From Gordonia pseudamarae (GTDB lineage Bacteria > Actinomycetota > Actinomycetes > Mycobacteriales > Mycobacteriaceae), in assembly GCF_025273675.1 (NCBI RefSeq), contig NZ_CP045809.1:2666001-2730000 (forward strand): a stretch of DNA of 64,000 nt, in the 5' to 3' direction. The translations under genes were made by a program, and so were the position numbers. The notes beneath the pieces are model-generated. The model did no database searches. It worked only from the letters and a program-made list of their open reading frames with translations, and was not told the origin of the DNA. Shown here piece after piece: positions 28,032-35,681 of this stretch. How positions within the stretch are numbered: position 1 is the first letter of the stretch; the number at the start of each line of letters is the position of its first letter.

Positions 28032-28787
28032 GTGATCCCCCGTGACCGGGGGATCGCGGTGTCGGGAGTGTCCAAAAGGTTCGGCGACACCGTGGTCGTC
28101 GACGATGTGACCCTCGGTGCCGACGCCGGCTCGCTCACCTACCTGCTCGGACCCAACGGCGCCGGCAAGACGACGGTCCTGCGGATGATCGCCGGGCTGA
28201 CCGCCCCGGACGCGGGGACCATCACCGTCGAAGGTCGTAGTCTGCGCGCGATCCCGCAGCTGGGACGCGCCATCGGATTCGGTCTCAATCCGTTCGCGCA
28301 CCACCCCAAACACACCGCCCGACGGCACCTGAAGTGGCAGGCACGGTTGGCCGGGGTTCCCGCCGACGAGGCCGACCGGGTACTCGAGCTGGTCGGCCTG
28401 GCACCGGTCGCGGGACGCCTGACGGGCAGGTTCTCGTACGGGATGTTGCAGCGTCTCGGCATCGCCACCGCATTACTGGGCGATCCGCGGTCGGTGGTCC
28501 TGGACGAGCCGGCCAACGGCCTCGACGTCGAGGGCACACTGTGGCTGCGTGAACTGTTCGCCACGCTCACCGGGCAGGGTAAAACACTGCTGGTGGCCTC
28601 ACACAGCCTGTCGGAGGTCGAGATCACCGCGCACCGCATCATCATCATGGGCAAGGGCCGGGTGCTCACCGATGCGAGCCGCGACGATGTCCTCGCACTC
28701 GGTTCCGGACCGCGCCGGTTGGAATCGGCGTATCTGGAGATCACCCGCACCAGCGTCGACTACGTCGCGGGCGGATCAGCCCGATGA
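28032..28787 (+). CDS. ABC transporter ATP-binding protein
   Basis: A 251-residue ATPase of the drug/lipid exporter (CcmA-like) class. Walker A GPNGAGKTT, Q-loop region FGLNPFAHHPKHTA, signature FSYGMLQRLG (in place of LSGGQ), Walker B SVVLDEPANGLD and switch ASHSLSE are visible. The degenerate signature is common in this subfamily. GTG at 28032 is the first start after the preceding gene; an internal GTG (Met-Ser-Gly-Val-Ser-Lys) is possible. Overlaps the permease gene by four bases (ATGA), so the two form one exporter. Confidence 0.87.
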   Translation: MIPRDRGIAVSGVSKRFGDTVVVDDVTLGADAGSLTYLLGPNGAGKTTVLRMIAGLTAPDAGTITVEGRSLRAIPQLGRAIGFGLNPFAHHPKHTARRHLKWQARLAGVPADEADRVLELVGLAPVAGRLTGRFSYGMLQRLGIATALLGDPRSVVLDEPANGLDVEGTLWLRELFATLTGQGKTLLVASHSLSEVEITAHRIIIMGKGRVLTDASRDDVLALGSGPRRLESAYLEITRTSVDYVAGGSAR

Positions 28788-29710
28788 CCCATCGCCGCGC
28801 CGACGACGACCGGCCCGCCGACCCGGTGCCCGTCACGCCTTCGGTGCCCAATACTCATTCGGTGCCCAGTACTCATTCGGTGCCCGTCACCCACCCGACG
28901 GACCCATCCGACCGGGCGGGTGTCGCGACGTTCCTGGCCCGGTCGGTGCGCGCCGAACTCGCCAAACTCAGTGTCCGCAGCCCCCTGTGGTACGCCGTCA
29001 TCCCGTTGGCGGTACTCATCCCCGCGGTGCTCAACTTCGGCATCGCCAAGGCCGCCCAGCTCAGCAAGATCGATGGCAGCGGCGGTATGGACACCAACAA
29101 CGCCGCCTACTGGATCCTCGTGTTCTCCACGTTCATCCTGATGACCGGCGCGGTCAACTCGTTCTGCGCCGAGTTCCGTGACGGCACCGCCGAGATCGCG
29201 TTCGCCGTCCAGCCGCGCCGGTGGTTGCTGCCGGTGGCCAAGCTCATCGTGTTCGGCGCCATCGCGGGCGTGACCGCGATGGTCACCACCTTCGGCATCA
29301 TGTGGGGATACCACCGGCTTTTCCCCGACGTGTGGGGCCGGGTCGACGTGTTCTCCTACGACGGGGTGCGGTTGTGGCTGGGCACCCCGCTGCTGACCGT
29401 GCTCGTCATCGCGCTCGGCATCGGCCTGTCGGCGCTGCTGCCCCGTCCCGGACTCGTGGTGATGCTGATCCTGCTGTGGAAGTTCGGGGTGGAGAAGTTC
29501 GTCGAGTTCCTGCAAGGTGACTTCGGGATTCTGTTGCAGCGGTGGTCGCCGTTCCGCAACGCCGAGATCGGTGCCGGACAGATGGTCACCTTCGACAGCC
29601 CGTTCGGCGGCGCACTCGGTTCGATGCTGTATTTCGGGGCGATCTCCATCGGGTTCTTCGTCATCGGCATGATCCGCCTGTCGCGGGCGGACCTGCGCGG
29701 CGGCAACTGA
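28784..29710 (+). CDS. ABC-2 type permease
   Basis: A 308-residue membrane partner of the preceding ATPase. A hydrophilic N-terminus holding about four Ser-Val-Pro-x-Thr-His-like repeats (residues about 14-37) is followed by some six membrane helices, the first near residue 68 (WYAVIPLAVLIPAVLNFG). FCAEFRDGTAEIAFAVQPRR between helices two and three is the coupling loop typical of ABC-2 permeases acting on NosY/YhgE-like systems. The exported compound is unknown. Confidence 0.85.
   Translation: MTHRRADDDRPADPVPVTPSVPNTHSVPSTHSVPVTHPTDPSDRAGVATFLARSVRAELAKLSVRSPLWYAVIPLAVLIPAVLNFGIAKAAQLSKIDGSGGMDTNNAAYWILVFSTFILMTGAVNSFCAEFRDGTAEIAFAVQPRRWLLPVAKLIVFGAIAGVTAMVTTFGIMWGYHRLFPDVWGRVDVFSYDGVRLWLGTPLLTVLVIALGIGLSALLPRPGLVVMLILLWKFGVEKFVEFLQGDFGILLQRWSPFRNAEIGAGQMVTFDSPFGGALGSMLYFGAISIGFFVIGMIRLSRADLRGGN
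28823..28894 (+). repeat. 18-bp in-frame tandem repeat in the permease gene
   Basis: Units TCGGTGCCCAATACTCAT (28841-28858) and a one-base variant (28859-28876) are flanked by more diverged copies at 28823-28840 and 28877-28894. They encode PVPVTP, SVPNTH, SVPSTH and SVPVTH in the cytoplasmic N-terminus. Length change by slippage would keep the reading frame. Confidence 0.85.
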
Positions 29711-29786
29711 CGGCACACCCCCGGACACTGCATATCGCTACTACCGTTCTGCTTACAGTATTGTGATCAGCGGCTACGCTGGCGCC

Positions 29787-31940
29787 ATGTCATTGGCGAT
29801 CACCGACGAACACCGAAACCTGGCCGAGACGGCCCGGGCCTTCCTCGCCTCGGCACAGGCACGCGCCGAAGCCCGCGCCCTGCTCGACGCTCCCGCCGAA
29901 GCGATACCGTCGTTCTGGCCCCGGCTGGCCGAATTGGGTTGGCTCGGAATCCATCTCGACGAGCAGTTCGGCGGAGCCGGACTGGGTCTGGCCGAGTTGG
30001 CGGTGATCGTCGCCGAGTCGGGATACGACGCCGCGCCCGGTCCCCTGCTGCCGACCGTCACCGTCTCGGCGGTCATCGCGGCCGTCGGTGGCCACGCCCA
30101 CCGTGCCGCGCTCCTGCCCGCCTTCGCCGACGGCACGGCTATCGGCGGTATCGGCCTGAACGCGACACTCGATACCGCCGATCACGCCTCCGGCGATGCG
30201 GGTGTGGTGCTGGGCGCGGCCCTGGCCACCCACATCATGGTGGTCTCCGGCGATGACGTCGTTCTGGTCGACACCACCGCCGGTGGTCTGACCATCGACG
30301 CACCACAGAACTTCGATCCGACGCGACGTTCGGCCCGGGTCCGGCTCACCGATGTGCCCGGTTCGGCGATCACCGTCTTCCCCGGCGCCGCCCCCACCGC
30401 GCTGGCCATCGCCCGCACCCTGGCGTCGGCCGATGCCGTCGGCGGCGCCACCCGTTGCACGGACGACGCGGTGGCGTACGCCAAGATCCGCACCCAGTTC
30501 GGCCGCGTCATCGGCACGTTCGGACCGGTGAAGCATCACTGCGCGGACATGTTCACCGCCGCGCAGCTGGCCGCGGCCGCGGTATGGGATGCGGCCCGCG
30601 CCGCGGACGAGGACCGGCAGCAGTTCGGGTTGGCGGCCGCCGCGGCCGCCGCCCTGGCTCCGCAGGCGTTCATCGGCAACGCCCAGCGTTGCATCCAGAT
30701 CCACGGCGGGATCGGATTCACCTGGGAACACGACGCCCATCTGCTCCTGCGCCGGGCGTCGGCGGTGGCGGCATTCGTCTCCCCCGCGGCCGCCGCCGAG
30801 GATGTCACCGGTCTCGCCGAGGCCGGGGTGTCCCGGCACGCGCAACTCGATCTGCCCGCCGAGGCCGCGCCGATCCGCGCCGAGATCGCCGAACTGGTCG
30901 ACCGGATCGCGGCCGCACCGCCGGCCGAGCGCCGCGGACTGCTCGTCGACACGGGGCTGGCGACGCCGCATTGGCCGAGGCCGTGGGGCCGAGCGGCCGG
31001 GCCGATCGAACAACTCGTCATCGACGAGGAGATGGCCCGCGCCAATGTCCGCAAGGTTCAGCTGTCGATCACCGGATGGGTTGTGCTGTCGGTGATCTCA
31101 CACGGCACACCCGGGCAGATCGACCGCTGGGTGCGGCCCGCGCTGCACGGCGAGACCATCTGGTGCCAACTGTTCAGTGAGCCCGAGGCCGGTTCGGATG
31201 CGGCGTCGGTACGCACCAGGGCGGTCCGCTCGGACGGCGGCTGGGTGGTGAACGGGCAGAAGATCTGGACCAGCGACGCGCACAAGGCCGCATTCGGTCT
31301 GGCCACGATCCGCACCGATCCCGACGCCCCGAAACATGCCGGGATCACCACCATGGTCATCGATCTGACCGCACCCGGGGTCACGATCGTTCCGCTACGC
31401 GATGCGGGCGGCACCACCCTGTTCAACGAGGTCTACTTCGATGACGTCTTCGTCCCCGACTCCGATGTCGTCGGCCCGGTCAACGAAGGTTGGCGGGTGG
31501 CCCGGTCCACGCTCGGCAACGAGCGGGTGACGATCGGCGGCGACGGTCTGACCGCCACGGTCGATCCGGTGCAGGCCTGGCGTGATCGTACGGTCGAGAT
31601 CGATGGCGCCCGTCGGCGCACCGGTGAGCTGATCGCCCAGAAGCAGGCGTTGCGGGCGATGAATCTGCGCCGTGCGCAGCGGGCGGTGATCGGCGGCGAA
31701 CCCGGCCCGGAGGGCAATGTGACCAAGCTACTCACCGCCGAACACGGCCAGCGCACAGTCGATCTGGCGATGGAACTGCTGGGACCGGATGCGGCGCCGG
31801 CCGACGGACCGGCCGCGCTCGCGTCGATGATGTATGTGTACGCCCGCCAGAACACCATCGCCGGCGGGACCTCGGAGATCTCCCGCAATCAGATCGGCGA
31901 ACGCATCCTGGGCCTGCCCCGCGACCCCCTGCTGCGTTAA
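29787..31940 (+). CDS. Tandem (double) acyl-CoA dehydrogenase, FadE type
   Basis: A 717-residue protein made of two acyl-CoA dehydrogenase modules. The first (about 1-350) has an FAD/acyl-CoA fold ending IQIHGGIGFTWEHDAH. The second (about 365-717) has the LFSEPEAGSDAASVRTRA and GQKIWTSDAHKA substrate/FAD blocks and GGTSEISRNQIGERILGL, where the Glu of GGTSE is the usual catalytic-base position. Two-module FadE proteins of about 720-730 residues are known in mycobacteria and act on branched or steroid-derived acyl-CoAs; the substrate here is not evident. ATG at 29787 is preferred over an upstream frame start. Confidence 0.88.
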   Translation: MSLAITDEHRNLAETARAFLASAQARAEARALLDAPAEAIPSFWPRLAELGWLGIHLDEQFGGAGLGLAELAVIVAESGYDAAPGPLLPTVTVSAVIAAVGGHAHRAALLPAFADGTAIGGIGLNATLDTADHASGDAGVVLGAALATHIMVVSGDDVVLVDTTAGGLTIDAPQNFDPTRRSARVRLTDVPGSAITVFPGAAPTALAIARTLASADAVGGATRCTDDAVAYAKIRTQFGRVIGTFGPVKHHCADMFTAAQLAAAAVWDAARAADEDRQQFGLAAAAAAALAPQAFIGNAQRCIQIHGGIGFTWEHDAHLLLRRASAVAAFVSPAAAAEDVTGLAEAGVSRHAQLDLPAEAAPIRAEIAELVDRIAAAPPAERRGLLVDTGLATPHWPRPWGRAAGPIEQLVIDEEMARANVRKVQLSITGWVVLSVISHGTPGQIDRWVRPALHGETIWCQLFSEPEAGSDAASVRTRAVRSDGGWVVNGQKIWTSDAHKAAFGLATIRTDPDAPKHAGITTMVIDLTAPGVTIVPLRDAGGTTLFNEVYFDDVFVPDSDVVGPVNEGWRVARSTLGNERVTIGGDGLTATVDPVQAWRDRTVEIDGARRRTGELIAQKQALRAMNLRRAQRAVIGGEPGPEGNVTKLLTAEHGQRTVDLAMELLGPDAAPADGPAALASMMYVYARQNTIAGGTSEISRNQIGERILGLPRDPLLR

Positions 31941-32818
31941 TTCGCGCCGGCGGTGGTCGCGGCCCGGGTGAACCGGAATACCACGGTGTTGAGTCCGCAC
32001 GGCAGCGGCTCGATCGCGGCCACCCGCAGCACCCGGCGCCTGGCGTCGTAGTCCACGCCCTCCGATTCCCAGTCGCCGGCGCAGGCGCTGCGGCCACGCA
32101 GCGGGAGGGTGAGTTCGGTCGTCAGTCGGGCCGGGGTGACCGCCCCGCCCAGCGGTGCCGTCAGGTCGACGGCGTGCAGGGTCTTCACCGCGTGGTCGTC
32201 GTCGATGCACAGCAACCTGCGTTCGGTGACGAAGTCACACGACTGGATATCGCCGACGACCCGGTCGAACCGGATCTGCCCGATGTACCGGATCGTCGAA
32301 CCGTCCGGCCGCCCCACGGGATTGGCGAACACCAGCAACCGGCGCTGCTGACCGAACTCGCCGGACACCACGTATGTGCCCGACGGGGAGACGGTGGCGA
32401 AGGAGTTGTTGCCCTTCTCCCCCGCACGCACCCGGTGAAAGTAGGAACGCGCGCGTCCCGCGGAATCGGTCACCACATACAGTTTGCGGCCCGCCGCCAG
32501 GTTCTCGTAGGCGTCGTAGGTATGCCCGTCGTGGATGTCGTGGTCGCCGATGTGCGACCAGCCCGCGAGCGCGAGGTCCGGGCGGATCGAGGTGTACCCG
32601 CGAACGGTGAGCCGTCCCGACGCCGTGGTGGCCAGGCCCTGGTTGGTGTCGATGCTGGGATGGTTCGAGGTTCCCGCCGACCGCCAGCCGGTGTCCGCCT
32701 GCGCCGCCGGTGCGATGCTCGCCGCGATCGCCGCGAGGACAACGGCGACGAGCCCGGCCGGCGTCGTCCTGATCTTCCGGTTGCGATGCCAGGGCTTCGG
32801 TCGCGATGTCATGGTCAT
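31937..32818 (-). CDS. Secreted protein of unknown function
   Basis: A 293-residue exported protein. The N-terminus is basic (RPKPWHRNRKIRTT), then a hydrophobic segment and a cleavage site after APAAQA. The mature part is rich in beta-strand-like stretches with no motif I can assign; cysteines occur as two close pairs (SCDF/LLCID and SACAGD/LPCGL). Two ATGs three bases apart from each other in frame (32818 and 32812) are possible starts. Its TAA stop overlaps the TAA of the facing acyl-CoA dehydrogenase gene within TTAA. Confidence 0.72.
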   Translation of the reverse strand: MTMTSRPKPWHRNRKIRTTPAGLVAVVLAAIAASIAPAAQADTGWRSAGTSNHPSIDTNQGLATTASGRLTVRGYTSIRPDLALAGWSHIGDHDIHDGHTYDAYENLAAGRKLYVVTDSAGRARSYFHRVRAGEKGNNSFATVSPSGTYVVSGEFGQQRRLLVFANPVGRPDGSTIRYIGQIRFDRVVGDIQSCDFVTERRLLCIDDDHAVKTLHAVDLTAPLGGAVTPARLTTELTLPLRGRSACAGDWESEGVDYDARRRVLRVAAIEPLPCGLNTVVFRFTRAATTAGAN

Positions 32819-32848
32819 GCACTCTAATGGTCCCGTCACCGTCAGCGG

Positions 32849-32910
32849 GCCCACCGTCGGCGGTGGGCGTGCGCCGATAGGGCCACCGCCGGTTGTCCGG
32901 CGGTGGCCCT
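32849..32910 (-). terminator. Two adjacent hairpins downstream of fadB2
   Basis: A perfect 8-bp stem with TCGG loop (32849-32868) and a perfect 14-bp stem with TTGT loop (32879-32910) lie between fadB2 and the secreted-protein gene, both transcribed leftwards. The 14-bp stem is the better terminator candidate for fadB2, about 100 bases after its stop. The remaining 190-base spacer holds nothing else recognised. Confidence 0.65.
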
Positions 32911-33010
32911 CACCTCGTACGGCGCGGCGTTCGCCGGGGCATGTCGCACGCCCTGGTCCGCCATCCCTACCGGTGGTCGCGGTGGTCGTCGAGGCTGCGC
33001 GCCATGGACG

Positions 33011-33862
33011 CTATCGCGCGTAGTCGTAGAATCCGCGGCCGCTCTTGCGGCCCAGGTAGCCGGCGTCGACCATGCGGCGCAGCAGCGGCGGGGGCGCGTA
33101 GTGCGATTCGCGGAATTCGTCGAACAGCGATTCGGAGACGTCGAGCACGATGTCGAGACCAACGGTGTCGCACAGGGCGAGCGGACCCTGCGGGTGCGCG
33201 CAACCGTTGACCATTCCGGTGTCGATGTCCTCCTTGGTGGCGTAGCCGCTCTCGTACATGCGGATGGCGCTCACCAGGTACGGGATGAGCAGGGCGTTGA
33301 CGACGAAACCGCCGCGGTCACCTGCCTGGATCGGCTTCTTGCCGAGGTTGTCGCGGACGTAGTCGGTCACCGTCTGCGCGGCCTCGGGTGCGGTGGCGAG
33401 GCTGGAGATGATCTCCACCAGCGGCATCACCGGGACCGGGTTGAAGAAGTGCACGCCCACCACGCGGGACGGGTCGGCCACCTCCTTGGACACCCGGATG
33501 ATCGGGATCGAGGAGGTGTTGGTGGCCAGGATCGTCTCTTTCGGGGTGACCCGATCGAGGTCGGCGAAGAACGACACCTTGAGGTTCTCGATCTCCGGGA
33601 GCGCCTCGATGACCAGTTCGCGGTCACCGAAGTCGTCGACGGTCGTGGTGGTGGTCAGCCGGGCCAGGGCGGCGTCGGCGTCCTCTTCGCTCAGCTTGCC
33701 CCGCTTGACGCCGCGGGCCAGGGATGCGGCGATCCGCGCGCGGGCCGCGTCGGCGGTGTCCTGATCACGCTCGAGGATCAGGACCTGGTCACCGGACCGG
33801 GCCGCGACCTCGGCGATACCGGCGCCCATCGTGCCACCGCCGACCACACCTAGCTGCGTCAT
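33011..33862 (-). CDS. fadB2: 3-hydroxybutyryl-CoA dehydrogenase
   Basis: Oxidises 3-hydroxyacyl-CoA to 3-ketoacyl-CoA with NAD(P). The 283-residue product has the Rossmann motif VVGGGTMGAGIAEVAA, catalytic His in GVHFFNPVPVMPLVEI, NTSSIPI and a C-terminal KSGRGFYDY. It closely matches mycobacterial FadB2. ATG at 33862 is chosen for the glycine-rich start and the GGAG upstream; a TTG at 33877 would add five residues. An 11-bp inverted repeat at 33915-33946 lies just upstream and could be an operator. Confidence 0.95.
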   Translation of the reverse strand: MTQLGVVGGGTMGAGIAEVAARSGDQVLILERDQDTADAARARIAASLARGVKRGKLSEEDADAALARLTTTTTVDDFGDRELVIEALPEIENLKVSFFADLDRVTPKETILATNTSSIPIIRVSKEVADPSRVVGVHFFNPVPVMPLVEIISSLATAPEAAQTVTDYVRDNLGKKPIQAGDRGGFVVNALLIPYLVSAIRMYESGYATKEDIDTGMVNGCAHPQGPLALCDTVGLDIVLDVSESLFDEFRESHYAPPPLLRRMVDAGYLGRKSGRGFYDYAR

Positions 33863-33914
33863 ATGGCTGTTCTCCAATCTCTCCAGGATGCGAGCCGAGG
33901 CCGGGTGCCGTCGA

Positions 33915-33946
33915 CCTCACTATCACCGGGGTCGATGATAGTGAGG
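33915..33946. promoter_or_regulatory. 11-bp inverted repeat upstream of fadB2
   Basis: CCTCACTATCA (33915-33925) and TGATAGTGAGG (33936-33945/6) are perfect complements with a 10-base spacer. It sits about 53 bases upstream of fadB2 and 27 bases beyond the stop of the next gene on the same strand. It may therefore be an operator for fadB2 or a terminator of the 103-residue gene. Its AT-richer arms favour an operator. Confidence 0.5.
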
Positions 33947-33972
33947 CCCGGCGGCCGGGACACAGGTGAGGC

Positions 33973-34284
33973 TCAGCCCAGGTCGGCGAGGTCGCCGTGC
34001 GGCCCGGGGTTGACGCGGGTGCCGTGCGGATACCGGATCAACGTCTCGTCGGCGAAAACGCTGATCGGATAGCCGATTCCGTCGCCGAAGGCGACGCACA
34101 CCAGGTATCTCAGGGCGTGGTCGGGCTCGGCCCGGCCGGTGGGCATGATGACCGGGACACTGACCCCGGACACCCGGACCCGCTCGTCGGGGTGGTCGGC
34201 CCGTCCGACGATGTCCCCCGGCCTCAGATCCGCGGGTCCGACGGCCCGCCCGGTACTTGCCTCAACGGACTCGACTTCTACCAT
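33973..34284 (-). CDS. Conserved-looking hypothetical protein, 103 aa
   Basis: I do not recognise this family. The 103-residue product is soluble, acidic at the N-terminus, with an LRPGDIVGRADHPDERVRVSG segment like a small beta-barrel and no cysteines beyond one. Codon use is typical of the region and the frame is clean. It lies between the DUF2235 gene and fadB2 on the same strand, 49 bases from the former. Confidence 0.6.
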   Translation of the reverse strand: MVEVESVEASTGRAVGPADLRPGDIVGRADHPDERVRVSGVSVPVIMPTGRAEPDHALRYLVCVAFGDGIGYPISVFADETLIRYPHGTRVNPGPHGDLADLG

Positions 34285-34333
34285 GCTGTGACCCTAACAA
34301 CTCCGGTCCGGGCGCCGACAGAGCCGCACGGCC

Positions 34334-35587
34334 TCACAGCGCCGACGGTCCGGCGCGGTCGTCGCCGGGCGCGGTGAGAGCGGGTATCGGCGCGATGAGT
34401 TCGCCGGGGATCGTCCCGTCGGGGCCCCACTCGCCGAACCACGCCCGTATGTTCGGGTTGACCGGCCACGACCGCCCGCCGCCCGCGCACATCCTGTCCA
34501 CGGCCGGCCGGGCGACCAGGACACCTCTGGCTCGCCCGTCCAGCGGGTCGCGGTTGCCCTCCTCGCCGGGCTGGACGGGATCGACCATCGGCGCCAGGTT
34601 CCGCCAACCGTTCCGGTACCGCCTCAGCGGCCGTGACGGCAGGCGTCCGTCGAATGCCGCCGCGCACCGGCTGAACAGGTTCGCCACCCGGTAGAAGACG
34701 GTCAGCGAATCGTGGGGCACCTCCGCCAGCGTGCACAGGTGGGGCACGATCCGCTCGCTGTCGAAGTGCAGGCCGTCGTTCTTGCTCGCCTCGGTGACCA
34801 TCCACGCCAGCGACCGGTCACCGAGTGCGCAGTTCTCGTATCCGCCGCCGACGTCGGTGTGGACGCCGTCGAACCACAACTGGACCACGTCGGGCCGCGG
34901 TCCGCCCGTGACGTCGGGGACCGCCCACAGGCACGGCGCGAAGGCCCGCCGGCGTTCGGCGAGGGCCAGCGCCTGCCGGGCCACCAGTACCTGCGGGCTC
35001 AGCCGCACATCGTGGAAGCGGTACCGGCGCCGGGTGGGTCCGGGTGCCCCCAGCGCGCCGACCGTGTCGAACACCCCCAGGAAGGCGATCGGCACCACCG
35101 GATGGCAGGACCGCCTGAACGCCGCCGCATCCTCGGCCCACCCCGGCCTGCCCGAGTAGGCGGGGACGAAACCGACCCTGGGCCGAGGGCGTTCCCGGTA
35201 CAGCCTCAGCGCCTGCGGCAGTGCGCCGGAGGCGACCCCGTCCGGGGTCAGCAAACCGATGCGATCGATCAGCCCGACCAGGCTGCGGGCGGTGTAGGCG
35301 CCGCGGCTGAACCCGAATACGTACACCTTGTCGCCGTGTTCGTAATTGAGCGCCAGGAAGCGGTAGGCGTCGACGATGGCCGAGTCCAGACCTATCCCGA
35401 ACGCGCCACCCACCAGGCGTTCGATCCGGCCGCCGCCGGTGCCCACCCCGGCCCGGTAGTAGACGATCTGAGGTCGGCCGTGTCTGTCGTTCGGGGCCAC
35501 CGACCGGGCGATCTTCTCGATGTTGGACACGTCGACGTCGTCGGCGCGTTTCCATGTACCGTCACAGCACACCACCAGCGTTTTCAT
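34334..35587 (-). CDS. DUF2235 alpha/beta hydrolase (Tle1-like)
   Basis: A 417-residue predicted hydrolase. It begins LVVCCDGTWKRAD, the hallmark of DUF2235, and has the nucleophile elbow VFGFSRGAYTARS (Gly-x-Ser-x-Gly type, Ser in GFSRG). Asp/His candidates lie in LWFDGVHTDVGGGY. In proteobacteria DUF2235 proteins include type VI secretion phospholipases; no secretion genes or signal peptide are present here, so an intracellular lipid- or ester-cleaving role is more likely. Substrate unknown. Confidence 0.85.
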   Translation of the reverse strand: MKTLVVCCDGTWKRADDVDVSNIEKIARSVAPNDRHGRPQIVYYRAGVGTGGGRIERLVGGAFGIGLDSAIVDAYRFLALNYEHGDKVYVFGFSRGAYTARSLVGLIDRIGLLTPDGVASGALPQALRLYRERPRPRVGFVPAYSGRPGWAEDAAAFRRSCHPVVPIAFLGVFDTVGALGAPGPTRRRYRFHDVRLSPQVLVARQALALAERRRAFAPCLWAVPDVTGGPRPDVVQLWFDGVHTDVGGGYENCALGDRSLAWMVTEASKNDGLHFDSERIVPHLCTLAEVPHDSLTVFYRVANLFSRCAAAFDGRLPSRPLRRYRNGWRNLAPMVDPVQPGEEGNRDPLDGRARGVLVARPAVDRMCAGGGRSWPVNPNIRAWFGEWGPDGTIPGELIAPIPALTAPGDDRAGPSAL

Positions 35588-35681
35588 CGCCGCTCCCTTC
35601 CACTGAACCCCAAGGTAGGGGCATGTGGGTGGCAGGTCGCGAGTAGTGCGCTACCCGTTCGGCGGAACCCGGTGGCGGCGG

